NCBI GenBank assembly: GCA_937922085.1
Contig: CAKZVD010000083.1
Coordinates: 1 to 43,664 of the forward strand
Direction of reading: 5' to 3'
Origin: an uncultured Tenacibaculum sp.
Lineage (GTDB): Bacteria; Bacteroidota; Bacteroidia; Flavobacteriales; Flavobacteriaceae
Length of the DNA: 43,664 bases
Each line of letters opens with the position of its first letter. Within the stretch, counting starts at the first letter, position 1. The translations under genes and the position numbers were made by a program. Below, one piece after another: positions 42,662 through 43,664 of the stretch. Under the pieces are notes generated by a model. It saw nothing but the letters and a program-made list of their open reading frames with translations, had not been told where the DNA came from and made no database searches.

Positions 42662-42689
42662 AAAAACCGCTCTAATGAGCGGTTTTTTT
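42662..42689. terminator. Terminator after peptide 2, likely bidirectional
   Basis: AAAAACCGCTC / GAGCGGTTTTT stem around TAAT, followed by T on the plus strand and by TTTTTATTG on the minus strand. It separates peptide 2 from the convergent DUF2135 gene. Confidence 0.88.
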
Positions 42690-42715
42690 ATAGGTAAAAC
42701 AGAAAAAACTTAAAA

Positions 42716-43664
42716 TCAATCAAAGAAAAAATTACCTATATCTAATATTTCATTCACATCTTTTAAACGTATTAATTGTGTTTTCTTAATTTCCTTTTTA
42801 GTTCCATAGTTTTTAAAAGTAGTTACTTTTAAAAAGGTAGGTCCTGATATTTTTTGTTGACTACTTGAGTAGTATTTAACTTTCAATTGATACTTCCCTT
42901 TCATTGCTTTTTTTAATACAAACTGTTCGGGACCAAAACCTCTGGTCATATCTTTAGACATTAATCCACCAATTCTTGTTTTTTTATGTCCATAATAGCA
43001 TTTTTCTCCTGAAGGATCTATTACCCATAAATCAATATCTGTATCATTATGATTCCAATCAATTAAAATTCTAATATCTGTTTGCATTTCTTTTATAAAA
43101 CGCTCATCAAAATGTGCTACTTGTAATTTTGATTTATGTAATTGTATCAATCTATTTAATTCAACCAATGCAATTGCTTCAATTCCAGAAAATCGTCTAT
43201 TCTCATCTTTTTCTAATAATTCTCCATTCACTATTTGATATAAAAGATCTACCGATTTTTGATATTCGTGTATACATTCATAAGCCAAGGCTAAATCTCT
43301 ATATGATTGTATATCTTCTGGTCTTAATCTTAAAATTTCTTTATAAATAAATACCGCATACTCATGTAACTCATACGCTTCAAATTTATATGCCAATGCT
43401 TTTAATAGTTCATAGTTATCTAAATCTATTTCTGCTACATTCGTCAGTATTTGAATTGCTATTTCATTTTCTTTTTTCTTCTTAAAAAAATCTGCTACAT
43501 CAATATAAAAAGAAGGAGAACTTCCATAATTTTCTCTTAATGTTATATATGTTTTATAGGCTTCTTTTATAGTAATCGTTTTATTTAAAACTTCTAAATA
43601 AGGTGTTTTAGGATTCCATCCTTTTAATTCTGTTTTTTCTTTTACTAATTTTTCAAAATCTTCA
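42716..43664 (-). CDS. TPR/DUF2135 protein, N-terminus beyond window
   Basis: 315 codons of one open frame run into the right edge with no start, so this is the C-terminal part of a larger protein. The first ~170 visible residues are helical repeats of TPR type (e.g. YKEILRLRPEDIQSYRDLALAYECIHEYQKSVDLLYQI). The last ~120 form a DUF2135 domain (IRILIDWNHNDTDIDLWVIDPSGEKCYYGHKKTRIGGLMSKDMTRGFGPEQFVL ... YQLKVKYYSSS). In Bacteroidota such ends often belong to large VIT/VWA-type proteins; the N-terminal domain cannot be seen here. Note that the neighbour at 40.0 kb is also a VWA protein. A TTG at 43394-43396 is in frame but is internal. Confidence 0.85.
   Translation of the reverse strand, partial: EDFEKLVKEKTELKGWNPKTPYLEVLNKTITIKEAYKTYITLRENYGSSPSFYIDVADFFKKKKENEIAIQILTNVAEIDLDNYELLKALAYKFEAYELHEYAVFIYKEILRLRPEDIQSYRDLALAYECIHEYQKSVDLLYQIVNGELLEKDENRRFSGIEAIALVELNRLIQLHKSKLQVAHFDERFIKEMQTDIRILIDWNHNDTDIDLWVIDPSGEKCYYGHKKTRIGGLMSKDMTRGFGPEQFVLKKAMKGKYQLKVKYYSSSQQKISGPTFLKVTTFKNYGTKKEIKKTQLIRLKDVNEILDIGNFFFD

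Noticed and set aside
42716..43396. A complete 226-aa gene starting at 43396
   Set aside because: That start is a TTG inside a frame that stays open to the window edge with TPR-like sequence, so the gene is a partial one.

Overview
AT-rich, densely coded chromosomal segment that looks like a marine member of the Flavobacteriaceae (Bacteroidota; the style recalls Tenacibaculum or Polaribacter, inferred from gene content, not searched). Supporting signs are TAnnTTTG-type -7 promoter boxes, no Shine-Dalgarno pattern, CarboxypepD_reg-like and TonB_C domains, short GG-leader peptides and flavobacterial housekeeping genes. No tRNA, rRNA, CRISPR array, transposase or phage gene was seen.

Layout. 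1-4.9 kb (minus): ettA (cut by the left edge), a small membrane protein, lpxD and a FadH-like 2,4-dienoyl-CoA reductase. 5.0-7.8 kb (minus): a lipoprotein, then a doxX / FMN-reductase / marR / pirin operon. 8.0-11.6 kb (plus): a MarR-GNAT fusion whose N-terminus appears to run upstream of any AUG, a PLP decarboxylase and an EamA transporter. 11.8-13.0 kb: two small hypothetical proteins. 13.1-23.6 kb (minus): ten genes of mostly unknown function built around an AAA+ ATPase and a long coiled-coil protein, with an RDD protein, a DUF6638-like protein and several membrane proteins. This is the best candidate for an undescribed multi-component system.

23.9-29.6 kb: the glyoxylate shunt (aceB-aceA, minus) diverges from a RamB/ScfR-type regulator. 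A perfect 14-bp palindrome overlaps the aceB -33 region, and a half-site recurs at the regulator's start. An R2K-type ATP-grasp gene follows the regulator. 29.6-32.6 kb: a TonB_C lipoprotein, a small membrane protein and a biotin-dependent acyl-CoA carboxylase beta subunit. 32.6-37.7 kb (plus): a TPR/LytS-type histidine kinase, a LytTR response regulator, a lipoprotein, an OmpA-family protein and a lipoprotein gene interrupted by an in-frame TGA. 37.7-39.8 kb: a coiled-coil exported protein with an internal duplication, and yebC. 40-43.7 kb: a VWA protein with a CarboxypepD_reg-like N-terminus, then two tandem, previously un-called genes for 53-55 aa Cys-rich peptides with GG-type leaders, then the C-terminal part of a TPR/DUF2135 protein cut by the right edge.

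How the parts may work together. AATTCAA-type boxes repeated at exactly 21-bp intervals lie upstream of the lipoprotein behind the LytTR regulator (three boxes) and upstream of each Cys-rich peptide (two boxes each). Two-turn direct repeats are the usual architecture of LytTR-regulator sites. This suggests that the TPR kinase/LytTR pair controls the secreted-peptide genes 7 kb away. The link is an inference from sequence.
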